Assembly (NCBI GenBank): GCA_965247965.1
Contig: OZ252053.1
Location: forward strand, 1,488,001 to 1,552,000
Length of the DNA: 64,000 bases
Source: UBA7328 sp965247965
Lineage (GTDB): Bacteria > Bacteroidota > Bacteroidia > Chitinophagales > Saprospiraceae
Direction: 5' to 3'
Shown here: piece after piece, positions 19,406 to 28,625 of the stretch
How the letters are laid out: each line of letters starts with the position of its first letter
Position numbering within the stretch: the first letter of the stretch is position 1
The notes under the pieces: generated by a model
Databases searched by the model: none
The model's input: only the letters and a program-made list of their open reading frames with translations
What the model was told of the DNA's origin: nothing
Translations under genes and position numbers: made by a program

Positions 19406-19505
19406 TTTTCATCCATCGGAACTTTAGTGTAGGTGGACACTAAAGATATGGAATCATAAAGATTTGAAATTGCAATAGAAAATGGGTTACATTAATCGTT
19501 CCTTT
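19406..19505 (-). promoter_or_regulatory. Conserved leader of DUF6090 gene (copy 2)
   Basis: Read on the minus strand, AAGGAACGATTAATGTAACC is followed by CAAATCTTTATGATTCCATA and TCTTTA upstream of the ATG at 19405. These blocks match the leaders at 240-319 and 45989-46057, with about 35 bp of extra DNA before the start codon here. A shared promoter or 5' UTR element is inferred. Confidence 0.55.
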
Positions 19506-19601
19506 TTATTTCCTTTTCAATCCTCCTTTTCCTTCAGCAGCAATTTCAAGTACGCTAAGTTCCTTGAGATACTCTAAATGTTCTCGGATTTCTTTGTTCA
19601 T
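19506..19601 (-). CDS. Short frame upstream of the DUF6090 leader, 31 codons
   Basis: MNKEIREHLEYLKELSVLEI then AAEGKGGLKRK is encoded in one short frame. It is charged and helix-forming, looks protein-like rather than random, and ends just as the conserved leader begins. I do not recognise it; it may be a relic. Confidence 0.25.
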   Translation of the reverse strand: MNKEIREHLEYLKELSVLEIAAEGKGGLKRK

Positions 19602-19673
19602 TTTGACCTGTTTTTGTGAATAAGTTATTTTCTAAATTAGTCCACCAAGATCTGGGGCAAATACACCTGCCTT

Positions 19674-21374
19674 TCAGGATGTCCTGGTGACTTCGCCGAT
19701 GATGTCGAGTTTTTCATCGGTGAGGTAAGCATATCGGTTGACCCAGAAGCCGTACTTGCCGGCGTTGTGGGCGACCTGGAGGCGGCGGCGGAAGTCATCG
19801 ACAGGCCCGTAACCGTGCGCGAGAACATAGACAGGAGTGTCTCCTGCGTCGAGCTGGGCCTGGACAATTTTCCGATGCATGGCAAGGTTGCCGACGGGGT
19901 GTGGTACGTCAGGGGGCGGATATGAGTAGTCATCGAGTGATTCGTCACTGGGTTCGTCCACGAAGTCGAGCATACGCACGAGGACGCGCGTGAGAAGATG
20001 ACTGGACAGTCCTGGGTTTGCCTTCATGATCTGGTCGCCATAAAAGCGCAGGATCATGGGCCAGTGCATGGTGTAGAGTTTGACGCTGATAGCAGTGCTG
20101 TGTTTGGCGACGCGGCGGAAATCCATTCCTGAGGCAATCGTCCACGGCGGGGGAAAGGCATTAGGGAGCATTTCTTTTTCAGCGCCGCCAACTTCGTTCA
20201 TAACCTCGCGGAAGCCGCCGAGCATTTCATCGACGAGCGTGGCCTTGAAGCGGATGAATGCGCTGATGCCAGGCCGGTCCGAGAGAGCGCGGAGGAGGTG
20301 ATAACGCGAGCCATCGCCCTGTGTCCAGGGGTAGAGGTCTCGATCCACGAGCCTGCCATGGAGTTTTTTATAAAGATCCCCAAGGTCGCGCTGCATGAGA
20401 TCAAAATCGAACTCGAGTCTCTCAGCGGCGCGGCGCGCGTGCTCGGAGAAATCGAGAAAGACTGAGTCGAGGAAATAGGGCGGGTATTCAGGCCAATCAA
20501 AACGCAAACCATCGATATCCGGGTATTGCGTGAGGAGATCGCGGATGAGGGCGTGTTCGTAGGCAAGGATTTCTTTGCTCGCGAGGCTGCCATTTTTGGC
20601 GAGGCGTTTCCTGGGGAGACTGCCATCGGGGAGGCGGGGGCGATCATCATCAGCAGGGCCACCGAACTGCACACGGTATCCGGGCGGAATTGCGGCCTGG
20701 ACTTGGAAGTAGACTTTCAATCCGCTGGCGCGCGCGGTTTTGATGAATTCCTGCACGATGGGACCTTCGCTCTTCGTGATGGGCGCGGGATCAGGGGGCT
20801 GGTAGCGGAGGCTTTCGTAGAGTTTTTTATCAGGGACGAAACTAGGCGCGGTGGTGACCCAGACTTCACGTTTACCCCAAAGTGGCCGATCGAGCAGGCG
20901 GACGTTTCCTGCGCCAGCATCGACGGGCGGTTCGCGTTTGCCAGTTTCCTTGTCGGCCTCTGTCATGACATACGGGGAAATGGCAACCGCATTGGCGCCG
21001 ACACGGTTGATGAGATTGTCGAGGACGCCGTCGATGCCTTCGGATTGGATGTACTCGGGAAAGACGGTAACGCCGAGAAATCGGGGTTTGTTCAGTGTTT
21101 GCGCCTGTCCGAACGCTTTGGGGAGAAAGTTGGTCGCCCCGGCCGCGAGGATGAGCCCGGCGGTTTTGACGAAGTTTCTTCGCTTGATCGGTCTGAAGTA
21201 TTCTATACTCTTGGAATCCCAGTTGAAAGAAATAGGATGGAAACGCTCCATCATTTCCGTTGAAGCTTCGCCTTGTCCTCTAAAGCCCCAATCCCACGGA
21301 TGCCGCCAGGTGTCTCGATAGAGACGAAGGCTTTCCACGAATTGGATGGCAGTTTTATAATGAATGTTTTCCAT
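19674..21374 (-). CDS. GC-rich glycoside-hydrolase-like Tat protein fused to an FRG-domain start
   Basis: The 566-residue frame is a chimera. Residues 1-62 come from AT-rich DNA and resemble the beginning of an FRG domain (HPWDWGFRGQGEAS). From about residue 63 base composition turns GC-rich and a Tat signal appears (IKRRNFVKTAGLILAAGATN), followed by a probable TIM-barrel glycosidase-like domain: PRFLGVTVFPEYIQSEGIDG, ASGLKVYFQVQ and DIDGLRFDWPEYPP, whose Asp and Glu could be catalytic. The true start of the GC-rich gene was probably lost at the junction near 21190. The composition suggests transfer from a GC-rich donor. Export may fail because the signal is internal. Substrate unknown. Confidence 0.6.
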   Translation of the reverse strand: MENIHYKTAIQFVESLRLYRDTWRHPWDWGFRGQGEASTEMMERFHPISFNWDSKSIEYFRPIKRRNFVKTAGLILAAGATNFLPKAFGQAQTLNKPRFLGVTVFPEYIQSEGIDGVLDNLINRVGANAVAISPYVMTEADKETGKREPPVDAGAGNVRLLDRPLWGKREVWVTTAPSFVPDKKLYESLRYQPPDPAPITKSEGPIVQEFIKTARASGLKVYFQVQAAIPPGYRVQFGGPADDDRPRLPDGSLPRKRLAKNGSLASKEILAYEHALIRDLLTQYPDIDGLRFDWPEYPPYFLDSVFLDFSEHARRAAERLEFDFDLMQRDLGDLYKKLHGRLVDRDLYPWTQGDGSRYHLLRALSDRPGISAFIRFKATLVDEMLGGFREVMNEVGGAEKEMLPNAFPPPWTIASGMDFRRVAKHSTAISVKLYTMHWPMILRFYGDQIMKANPGLSSHLLTRVLVRMLDFVDEPSDESLDDYSYPPPDVPHPVGNLAMHRKIVQAQLDAGDTPVYVLAHGYGPVDDFRRRLQVAHNAGKYGFWVNRYAYLTDEKLDIIGEVTRTS

Positions 21375-22022
21375 ACTGTTGGAATTTGATAAAATCGCTG
21401 ATATAATTGTTGAATTTACTGCGGCTAATCGGGCTATGCTAATGGAAGAGATTTATTTGTTGATGCCGGTTATGCTTTATAGCTTGCGGCTTTTTGAAAA
21501 TTTAGGATAAAATTGTTAAAGTACAAGAAGAGGCTGAATAATCGGGGATTAGCAGATGGTAATGTATATGTATGTAAATCGCATGGAAAACCATGCTGTT
21601 GTTCTTTGTGCTCGAGACAAAAGTACAGTCGAAAGCAAAAACATAGAAGTGAAATTCAGGATCGGGCCGCTTGAGATCAGCGGCGTTAAGTGAACGGGCC
21701 GTTATATCCGTTTAGGTTCAACATTCGCTATTCATTTTTTGTATCGAGAGACTGCGACGGGTACATACCAGACGTTGGTATCGATAATGATAGTATTTCC
21801 GACGATCAGACTATAAGGCAAACGTACTCGATGTGTAACAATGACTTCCACTGCTCATCTCTCGCTACTTTTGCCATGTGAAAAAATTCTACCTGTACAA
21901 GCTCTTTTTGAATTTTCTAAATATCGCATTGATGTGCTATTTGGGCTAACGGGAAATAGAAGCTTCGTGGCACCGCTTAGGCAGCATGAACGATTTGCAC
22001 TTTATTATTCTCAGCAGTTTTA
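21375..22022. other. Gene-free region
   Basis: Short frames between 21690 and 22047 show no family features. I see no repeats matching the element families found elsewhere in the window. Confidence 0.4.
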
Positions 22023-22685
22023 TTATTTCTTCTCATATTTCATGTAGTAGGATTTATGACCCAAACTTCTAGCTAATGGAACTAATAAGAAATTTTGAAG
22101 CTTTTGTATAGCTACAGGTGGCCCCTCCCCTAAATAAGAGTCAAAATATTGGTTAAACATAGCCATTTGAAATATTATCTTCGGTGGCTTCATGTTTCCT
22201 TCTGATTCGTCCATGTAACCATATACCTGACTGAGATAAACAGCAAATTCTTCAGGAAATGCTTTATCATCTGTCATAATTAAAGTTATTGTCGAATCAC
22301 TTTTGTTATAAGGTTTGTGTGGTGTTCCCTTTGGAATCACTATCTCCTCTCCAGGATATAAAAGTTTTTCTTCTTTTCCCACTAGCATATTTATTGGGTG
22401 GTTTCCACCAACAAAAACTTCATCAAACTTGGTATGGATATGTACAGGTGGACCTTCGGCTTGCGGTTCTACTTCAATCTTACAATAGACTTTCCCATTT
22501 GCCTGCTTTAGTACTGTTTGCCTTAATCCCTCTTGTTTACTATAAAACTCATCTCCTGGTTTAAAGTAATTGGAAACATCTGGCTGATATTCAGGGAATA
22601 TTACTAAATGTAAGAAATAACCAATCCCCAAATACGCAAGAATTAAGATTAATCCTAATTTCAAAATGTTTTTTATGGTTTTCAT
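22023..22685 (-). CDS. Membrane-anchored cupin-domain protein
   Basis: The 220-residue product has one N-terminal membrane helix (ILKLGLILILAYLGIGYFL), leaving the rest outside the cytoplasm. A single cupin follows: PPVHIHTKFDEVFVGG supplies the HxH(x)nE part of motif 1, and IPKGTPHKPYNKS supplies the His of motif 2. The metal site is therefore complete. Cupins of this kind may be isomerases, dioxygenases or binding proteins, and nothing here separates these. It stands alone with a decayed SnoaL-like fragment upstream. Confidence 0.7.
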   Translation of the reverse strand: MKTIKNILKLGLILILAYLGIGYFLHLVIFPEYQPDVSNYFKPGDEFYSKQEGLRQTVLKQANGKVYCKIEVEPQAEGPPVHIHTKFDEVFVGGNHPINMLVGKEEKLLYPGEEIVIPKGTPHKPYNKSDSTITLIMTDDKAFPEEFAVYLSQVYGYMDESEGNMKPPKIIFQMAMFNQYFDSYLGEGPPVAIQKLQNFLLVPLARSLGHKSYYMKYEKK

Positions 22686-22766
22686 AATTTCTGATATTGG
22701 TCTTGTTTTCTAATTGCTGAGAAGGTCCTTGATAAAACGAGTTTTAATTCATTTTATCGTTTCAAA

Positions 22767-22877
22767 TCACATTGCTCCAATTTGCCTCATTAGCGCACCT
22801 GCATCCTGATAGTTTGCCATTCTTTTGAATTTACCATTTTCCCAATCATAAAATTCTGAAACATTTAGTTCTACTTT
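22767..22877 (-). pseudogene. SnoaL-like/ester cyclase family, C-terminal fragment
   Basis: The last 35 codons before a stop at 22767 read VELNVSEFYDWENGKFKRMA and NYQDAGALMRQIGAM, the typical C terminus of NTF2-like SnoaL proteins (F.F..GKI...YDAAGLMRQLG). An in-frame stop lies just upstream, so the rest of the gene is gone. Confidence 0.6.
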
Positions 22878-23157
22878 TTATCTTCAATTATTAAATTAGA
22901 TATCGATCTTGCCAATACAGGGCTTATTCTCAGGATTTGGGATAAAGGTAACAATCACACCCGTTGTGATTATCGACACAGGTTTCTTAACGACTTTTAG
23001 TGTTCTCCAAAGGGGGAAATTTGAAAGTCGTTCCGATCGAACCGGAACTCAGACACCAAATTTCCTTATGGCTTTTCCTAGCTTTAATAGTCTAAAATTT
23101 AGAAGGAGTATAAATACATTTGATTCCAATTGTAATTTTTTGAAAAATGGTTGTTTT

Positions 23158-23316
23158 CAATAGTTCGTGAAGGATTTCGGCCAAATTCGAAGTGTTAACA
23201 GCAGTATCTTAAATTCAAGATTTTCTATAACGCTGATTATCAAGTATTTATGGCCTGCTTATTTGGCAATCCTATTAAAATGCAAGTTTCGGTTCAGACG
23301 ATACTTTAGTTTTAAT
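23158..23316 (+). mobile_element. 224-bp MITE (CAATAGT family), copy 4, truncated
   Basis: The first 159 bp match the full copies almost exactly. The sequence then stops where the left end of the next IS4 element begins (CATACTACTGGACAT at 23317). The other half of the MITE is not found on the far side of that IS, so a deletion or rearrangement accompanied or followed insertion. Confidence 0.8.
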
Positions 23317-24636
23317 CATACTACTGGACATTGGGGTTAAAATAATACAATGTCTTGAAATAAAGTAGGTTATATATTATAATAAAGTGGAATATATCAT
23401 TATTGTTTGTAAAACAAACAATTAACAACAATGACAATTCCACTCGTAAGCGAAATAAAACCATTTTTCTCAGGTTTTGAAGAACATGTAATAAAAAATT
23501 TTCTCACAACAGCCCAAGGTATATTATCAGCCAGGACGACGAATTTGAACATTGTAAAGGATAAGCTCCCTGGAATACTCGAAAACCAACAAAACACCAA
23601 ACCTGATTCGAATTATAAGAGGTTGATCCGTTTTTTCAATATGGATGATGCTGACAAGCAGGCATTGATTGAAGCTATATTATGTTTTAGTTTTTATTTG
23701 TTGAGACTCAAAGCGAAGAACATCAAATATTTGGCACTAGATGGTACGAGCTGGGAGAATGGCAACAAGAATATTCACTTATTAACATTGAGTGTAGTGG
23801 TCAATGGAGTAAGTATTCCAATATGGTGGGAAGACTTAGACAAGAAGGGTATGAGTAATTTTAATGAAAGACGAAAGGTGATAGACAAAGCCTGTAAATT
23901 ATATAATCTGAAAGGTTTGATACTACTAGCAGATCGGGAGTACATCGGAGAAAGATGGTTTAAATATCTGGTAGACAAGGGGTTAGAGTTTGTAATTAGG
24001 TTAAAAAAGGGAATTTATAAAGGGTATGTGGACAACCAAAGGGGAAAGGATAAGACATTTTATAAACACCAACATCTTCGATACATTGGTATTGAACGTG
24101 AAGCATTGAAAAAACGGTATCAAATCTGTGGAGTGTCTAAACAAATTGAAATTCTTGGAAAAAAATTTTCTTTTGTGATTTTTAAAAACCCCAAAAGTTC
24201 AGCCAACGAACCTCTGTTTTATTTCATATCTACATTGAAAGACAAAAGAAAAATAGTAAAGCTTTACCCTATTCGTTGGACTATTGAAACTTGCTTCAAA
24301 CACTTAAAATCAAATGGTTTCAATTTAGAAGCTCTTAATTTTAAAGACTCTGGAAAAATAGAATTGACAATGGGTATTGTAGTATTTATCTATGCCTTAT
24401 GTATTGAACAGGGTCTAACCCAACTCAAGCACAAAAAGAAGAGTGATTGGAAGAAATATAAAAACGGATCGATCAACTTAGTCGTTTCCAAATTTAAAAA
24501 AGGACTATCCTTTTTAGAAATCAAATTCAACAACCTTAGAAATTTCATATGCTTTCTTTCTCATTCCATTCGTTCTATCCCCAAACCCTCTTGGCTATTC
24601 TTTGAACCACAATTTATAGCTCATGTCCAGTAGTAT
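23317..24636 (+). mobile_element. IS4-family insertion sequence B
   Basis: The 1320-bp element has inverted ends CATACTACTGGACAT and ATGTCCAGTAGTATG. The flanks differ (a MITE fragment on the left, another IS4 on the right), so no target duplication is present. One complete transposase gene fills it. Confidence 0.85.
23431..24633 (+). CDS. IS4-family transposase
   Basis: The 400-residue product is complete. DDE residues are seen in LALDGTSWENGNK (first Asp), LLADREYIGERWFKYL (second Asp) and YPIRWTIETCFKHLKSNGFN (Glu block). Its layout resembles the transposase at 11741 but the sequence and terminal repeats are different, so it is a separate IS4 subgroup. Confidence 0.85.
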   Translation: MTIPLVSEIKPFFSGFEEHVIKNFLTTAQGILSARTTNLNIVKDKLPGILENQQNTKPDSNYKRLIRFFNMDDADKQALIEAILCFSFYLLRLKAKNIKYLALDGTSWENGNKNIHLLTLSVVVNGVSIPIWWEDLDKKGMSNFNERRKVIDKACKLYNLKGLILLADREYIGERWFKYLVDKGLEFVIRLKKGIYKGYVDNQRGKDKTFYKHQHLRYIGIEREALKKRYQICGVSKQIEILGKKFSFVIFKNPKSSANEPLFYFISTLKDKRKIVKLYPIRWTIETCFKHLKSNGFNLEALNFKDSGKIELTMGIVVFIYALCIEQGLTQLKHKKKSDWKKYKNGSINLVVSKFKKGLSFLEIKFNNLRNFICFLSHSIRSIPKPSWLFFEPQFIAHVQ

Positions 24637-25329
24637 GAGGCACCTCAGCAAATTTATCTTAACTCCTTGATTATCAAACACATCTATGTTACTTCGAAGT
24701 CTTGAAATAAAAAAAATATGCTTTTCAATCATTGCGATCAAACAATCCATAACCAGGTATCCCAAGTCTCTAATTACAAGGTCACCTGCTTTGGCTAAAT
24801 CGAAAATGTCAAAAGCATAAGATTGGTCATTGTCTCTAAATGATTTAAGATCCATTTTGTGTAAAACATCTGACTTTAATTCCATTGTCAATTGAATTTT
24901 AGCCGTTGCTGCATCTCCCTTTTTTGAGTGGCTACCCGGGAAAACTTCGTTCAGAATTTTAGGCATACTCAGACAGGAACTGTCAGTAACAAACACGGAA
25001 TTAAAACTACTGAGAAGACCTTGATAACCTATAGGAGCATTGGACAAAGAGTAGCTACTTGCCACTTCTAAAAACTTTTCAGCAAATCCTACATGCCTAA
25101 ATGTTAGTTTCTTTTGTAAAGCTTGACTGCTGATCGTTTGTTGTAAAAAAATTGACAATGTTTTGGCCCAGTTAGAAAGAGAAAAAACATTTGTCGACAT
25201 CATTTCGAAAAAGGACAAAAGAAAATTGACCGAATCAATCTTATAATCACTTCTCCGAATGAAACCAGATTCTAAAGCAAGAGAATGAATTGGTAATTTA
25301 GAAATAATTTCCGAAATTTGAGGTATCAT
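24637..25329 (-). pseudogene. IS4-type transposase, N-terminal part only
   Basis: From 25329 the product begins MIPQISEIISKLPIHSLALE and includes NSVFVTDSSCLSMPK (first catalytic Asp) and GDLVIRDLGYLVMD (second Asp). The Glu region is missing because element B cuts the gene. This belongs to a third IS4 subgroup, distinct from the other two in the window. Confidence 0.8.
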
Positions 25330-25433
25330 ATTTAGAGCTGTTTTACCTCAGGTTTTTAGTCTAACTTAAAGGTAAACAGCTCTTTTTATATACCATAATC
25401 GAATATATGTTAAGTTAGAGTTGATGCCAATGC
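24637..25433 (-). mobile_element. IS4-family insertion sequence C, truncated
   Basis: Only the 5' part remains: the outer end ATGTTAAGTTAGAGTTGATG (followed by CCAATGC, ending 25433) and about 230 codons of transposase. The 3' half was removed at the boundary with element B. The retained end matches both ends of the 228-bp MITE at 15471-15698, which identifies this IS type as the MITE's partner. Confidence 0.8.
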
Positions 25434-25721
25434 GACAGGTTCCGGGCAATAATTTCTTCTTATTGAAACTCCTGAAAAATTCAGGACGAAAAAACATTTT
25501 ACAATGAAAAAATTTCAATCCTCTGATAGCATCCTCAATTTCAATATATTCGAAATTCTAAATCGGTTATCATTATTGCATAATATCATTTTTCTCTGTT
25601 CTTTTGTCCCCGATGCCATGATCGGGATGTGCCACTTGATACAAAAGAACCAAAAGATCAAGGCTGAATTCATATTTCGACTGCGCTCAATACAGGTTTC
25701 TTAACGGCTATGAAACTGAAA
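25434..25721. other. Intergenic with an IS-adjacent palindromic repeat
   Basis: No gene is seen. It includes a Bacteroidota-type interspersed repeat at 25598-25665 (CTTTTGTCC...ACAAAAGAACCAAAAGATCA) that recurs at 26274-26325. Confidence 0.45.
25598..25665. repeat. Interspersed ACAAAAGAACCAAA-type repeat, copy 1
   Basis: TGTTCTTTTG on the left pairs with CAAAAGAACC on the right, followed by a run that returns as ATCAAGGCTG. It also encloses a CCCGATGCCATGATCGGG hairpin that the second copy lacks. Confidence 0.5.
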
Positions 25722-26254
25722 AATGCTAAACAAAACCAAAACTCGCCAGATCGATGCTCTTTTTGCTGCCGATTGTGAAAAGATTTTTTCTGATAAAATA
25801 TCCGGAACTAAATCTTCTTAAATCTCAATTACGATCTGGTGATGTGGTGGTGGTAGATAAGTTGGATCGCTTTGGTCGATCTCTTAAGGATCTTATTGCC
25901 TTAATGTCAGATTTGGAATCTCAGGATGTGTCGTTCCTTTCTCTGAAAGATAGTATCGATACTACTACGGCTTCCGGGAAACTGATCTTTCACATATTTG
26001 CATCGTTGGCTGAGTTTGAAACAAATCTTATTTCCGAAAGGACTCATTCCGGATTAGCAGCTGCGCGCGCACGTGGCCGTATGGGCGGTCGGCCTAAAGG
26101 ACTTACGGACGAAGCTAAGAGAACTGCTATGGCTGCGGAGACTTTGTACAAACAAGGAGAGCATAGTGTGAGTGAGATTTGTCTACAGCTTGGGATTAGT
26201 AAACCTACGTTGTATAATTATTTGAGATCTAGAAACGTGAGTAATGGAGCATAG
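25722..26254 (+). pseudogene. Serine recombinase (resolvase/invertase), N-truncated and frameshifted
   Basis: Most of the catalytic core and the DNA-binding tail remain: DVVVVDKLDRFGRSLKDLIA, ASGKLIFHIFASLAEFETNL, ISERTHSGLAAARARGRMGG and the helix-turn-helix SVSEICLQLGISKPTLYNYL. Upstream, TRQIDALFAADCEKIFSDKI then SGTKSS is in another frame and overlaps the same bases (CCGGAACTAAATCTT) that code PELNLLK in the main frame. That looks like a deletion between two copies of a short direct repeat. The YARVST start with the nucleophilic Ser is missing, so it is inactive. Confidence 0.75.
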
Positions 26255-26273
26255 TTGTTTTACTGTTCTTTTG

Positions 26274-26325
26274 CCTTGATGCAAAAGAACCAAAAAATCA
26301 AGGCAAACCCAATCGCTCCGCGTGT
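26274..26325. repeat. Interspersed ACAAAAGAACCAAA-type repeat, copy 2
   Basis: CTTTTGCCTTGATGCAAAAG forms a hairpin and continues AACCAAAAAATCAAGGC, the same core as at 25598-25665. It separates the two recombinase relics. Confidence 0.5.
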
Positions 26326-26439
26326 TTTGCCGGGCCACCGCCACCCTTCTATGTTTTGGTTTCGTGTCATTGGTGTGAACTGTTTCAATAAGTTTTCAAT
26401 CTCTATTGCTCTATGCCGTGCTGGCTGCAACTCATGCTC

Positions 26440-26623
26440 GCGGGCGTATGGGCGGTCGTCCTAAAGGCCTTACTGATGAAGCTAAGAGAAAGGGGCTCTC
26501 GCTGCTGAGACTTTGTATAAGCAGGGGGAGCATAGTGTAAGCGAGATTTGTCTACAGCTTGCTATTAGCAAGCCTACGCATTATAATTATCTCAGGTCTA
26601 GAGATAGTACCGTAGCGGATTGA
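26440..26623 (+). pseudogene. Second serine recombinase C-terminal fragment
   Basis: The DNA repeats the end of the previous gene: RMGGRPKGLTDEAKRK, then after a one-base shift AAETLYKQGEHSVSEICLQL and AISKPTHYNYLRSRDSTVAD. It is clearly a diverged tandem copy of the invertase tail, frameshifted near 26493. Confidence 0.75.
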
Positions 26624-26852
26624 CATTCATTCAATAATCGTTGATTTTGAAGGTATCTGATAGTCACGAGCTTTGAGATCGTCACCTAGAGGCGATCTAC
26701 TGAGGTCATTTTTTCGGGAATTGGGTGGTTAGCGACTAAATCTGTGGGATTTCATTTATTGTCATTTCCTCTTATGCTGGATATAAGCGGAAAATATTAG
26801 ACCGCTACACTAGCCATTTCTTCTTTTACTGAACAATACTGTGGTGTGGTTA

Positions 26853-28001
26853 TCATTTAACGGCCACTGTCATCTTAATGGCCTGTACCATTTTGTTAAA
26901 AATCTCATTGTTTTGGTAAATACCCATAAAGTGTTCAGCTCCTGGCCCATAGGCAAATACTGGTACTAAAGCTGCGGAGTGGTTGCCGGTGGAAAAAGAT
27001 GGTGTTATTTTGGAGTAATCCCCCTGTCCAAAAAGAGTTGCTGCAGACAAAGACAAGCCACCTGTTTCATGATCAGCCGTTACGATAACCAGGGTATTCT
27101 TGTCTGTTGCCGCAAAGTCAAGTGCCAGCCCAATTACTTTGTCAAAGTCCAGGGTTTCCTGGATGACATAATCTGCATCATTGGCATGGCCTCCCCAATC
27201 GATCTGGGATCCTTCTACCATCAGAAAAAAACCATCCTTATTCTGTGATAGATGATCAATAGCCATTTGTGTAGCTTTTGGTAGAAAATCTCCACGCCCC
27301 TCCTGCATTTTGGGCATGGGGTCTTGCGCGAGTAAAAAGGCGTATTTGCTGTTAATATCAAGAGCAGCGGAAGTGAGAGATGTCGTGTCTATCAGGAAGC
27401 CTGTCTGTTGGAGTGAATCGACGTAATTAAGCTTATCCGATCGTTTGTTAAAAAATTGGAGCCCGCCGCCGGCAAAAAAGTTCACCGGTGCATAAACCAA
27501 TTGACGGGCAATCTCTTCGTAATTGCTGCGGAAAGCCGTGTGGGCATAAAAGCAAGCCGGTGTGGCATGCACTATGGAAGAAGTTGCAATAACCCCGGTA
27601 CTCAAACCGGCCATAGCAAGTTTCTCCAAAATAGTGGGTACCGATATTGTATCCTGATCGACACCAATGGCGCCGTTGTAGGTTTTGACCCCGGCGGAAA
27701 AGGCTGTTGCCGCGGAGGCAGAGTCTGCTACCTTGTGACTTGTTGGCATGTTTTGATGCAGACCGATATACTTAAAGCGAGAGAAATTACTGGGTTCATC
27801 CTGATAATAGTAAGCGGTGGAAATCTGGGTTAGACCCATACCGTCGCCAATCAGTAAGATGATGTTTTGGGGTTTTTTGAAACTTGTTTTAGATAGCTTC
27901 TTATGGCTGGAACATCCCATAAAAGTAATCCATACCACAATTGAAAAGAGGATGTTGGATTTTTTCATTTTTTTCTGAAACTTGTTATGGTAAAGTTTCA
28001 C
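26853..28001 (-). CDS. Alkaline phosphatase (PhoA family), lipoprotein
   Basis: The 382-residue product could start at 28001, but the internal MKKSNILFSIVVWITFMGCS (from about 27968) gives a proper lipoprotein signal with lipobox MGCS. The PhoA fold is complete: LLIGDGMGLTQ (metal ligand Asp), VADSASAATAFSAG (nucleophilic Ser), SQIDWGGHAND, TADHETGGLS and STGNHSAALVPVFAYGPG (metal His residues). It should release phosphate from phosphomonoesters outside the cytoplasm. It stands alone, flanked by related intergenic repeats, and is one of the few intact genes in this part. I see no Pho-box-like site upstream. Confidence 0.85.
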   Translation of the reverse strand: MKLYHNKFQKKMKKSNILFSIVVWITFMGCSSHKKLSKTSFKKPQNIILLIGDGMGLTQISTAYYYQDEPSNFSRFKYIGLHQNMPTSHKVADSASAATAFSAGVKTYNGAIGVDQDTISVPTILEKLAMAGLSTGVIATSSIVHATPACFYAHTAFRSNYEEIARQLVYAPVNFFAGGGLQFFNKRSDKLNYVDSLQQTGFLIDTTSLTSAALDINSKYAFLLAQDPMPKMQEGRGDFLPKATQMAIDHLSQNKDGFFLMVEGSQIDWGGHANDADYVIQETLDFDKVIGLALDFAATDKNTLVIVTADHETGGLSLSAATLFGQGDYSKITPSFSTGNHSAALVPVFAYGPGAEHFMGIYQNNEIFNKMVQAIKMTVAVK

Positions 28002-28625
28002 TTTATATCTGGATTTTGTGTCTTACGTGAATCTTTTAGTTGTTCGAATTTCTCATAATTTCCGAAGATCAAAACAGAGCGACACTGTCATGCGACAACT
28101 GGCTTTCCCCTTATGTCCTTTATAGCAGGAAATTGACACGGAAAACGTATCTTCGGCCACCCTTACCAAAAGATTATTCTCATTTTTCACACTTAATTGA
28201 GAGGCCCTTTTCTTTACGAGAAGGGCTTCTTGTTTGATTGTTGGATATACTTTATATCGGCTCATATTGTGATCGTGGCTTAGAACTCACCCTTTGAGGC
28301 CGTTTTTTCACTGCTTCGCGCCGATTACTCATTTCCCCCTTTGTCGATTATAACAGGAAAATATTAAGCCATAAGTGAATCTGCTGTACGACCGTTGGGG
28401 AGTGTGATCATCATGCTATTTGTCTCTGGTTCGCCATTCTTTTTTCGGGATTCATATATTATGCTGATGGTGATAATCGGCACTTTGTCTTATATGATGG
28501 CGTAATAATTTGGCAAGGTCCTTATTGACCTTGATGATCCTTACCTAGCCCGAAACCTAAACCCTTTGGGCTAGCTCAAATAAAACTATGCCTATGAAAG
28601 ATATATCTTCGATTCCTATTTTACT
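28002..28625. other. Gene-free region
   Basis: No gene is evident. A hairpin with a T-rich tail lies at 28201-28231. A stretch at 28333-28368 (GATTATAACAGGAAAATATT) resembles one at 26765-26800 on the other side of the phosphatase gene. Confidence 0.4.
28201..28231 (+). terminator. Candidate hairpin terminator
   Basis: GAGGCCCTT pairs with AAGGGCTTC, with one wobble, and is followed by TTGTTT. No plus-strand gene is nearby. Confidence 0.35.

Noticed and set aside
20526..21263. A 245-codon plus-strand frame in the GC-rich gene
   Set aside because: It is antisense to the glycosidase-like gene, which has a recognisable Tat signal and barrel motifs. Long antisense frames are expected in GC-rich DNA.
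28040..28265. Short frames after the alkaline phosphatase gene
   Set aside because: They lie across a terminator-like hairpin and show no family features.
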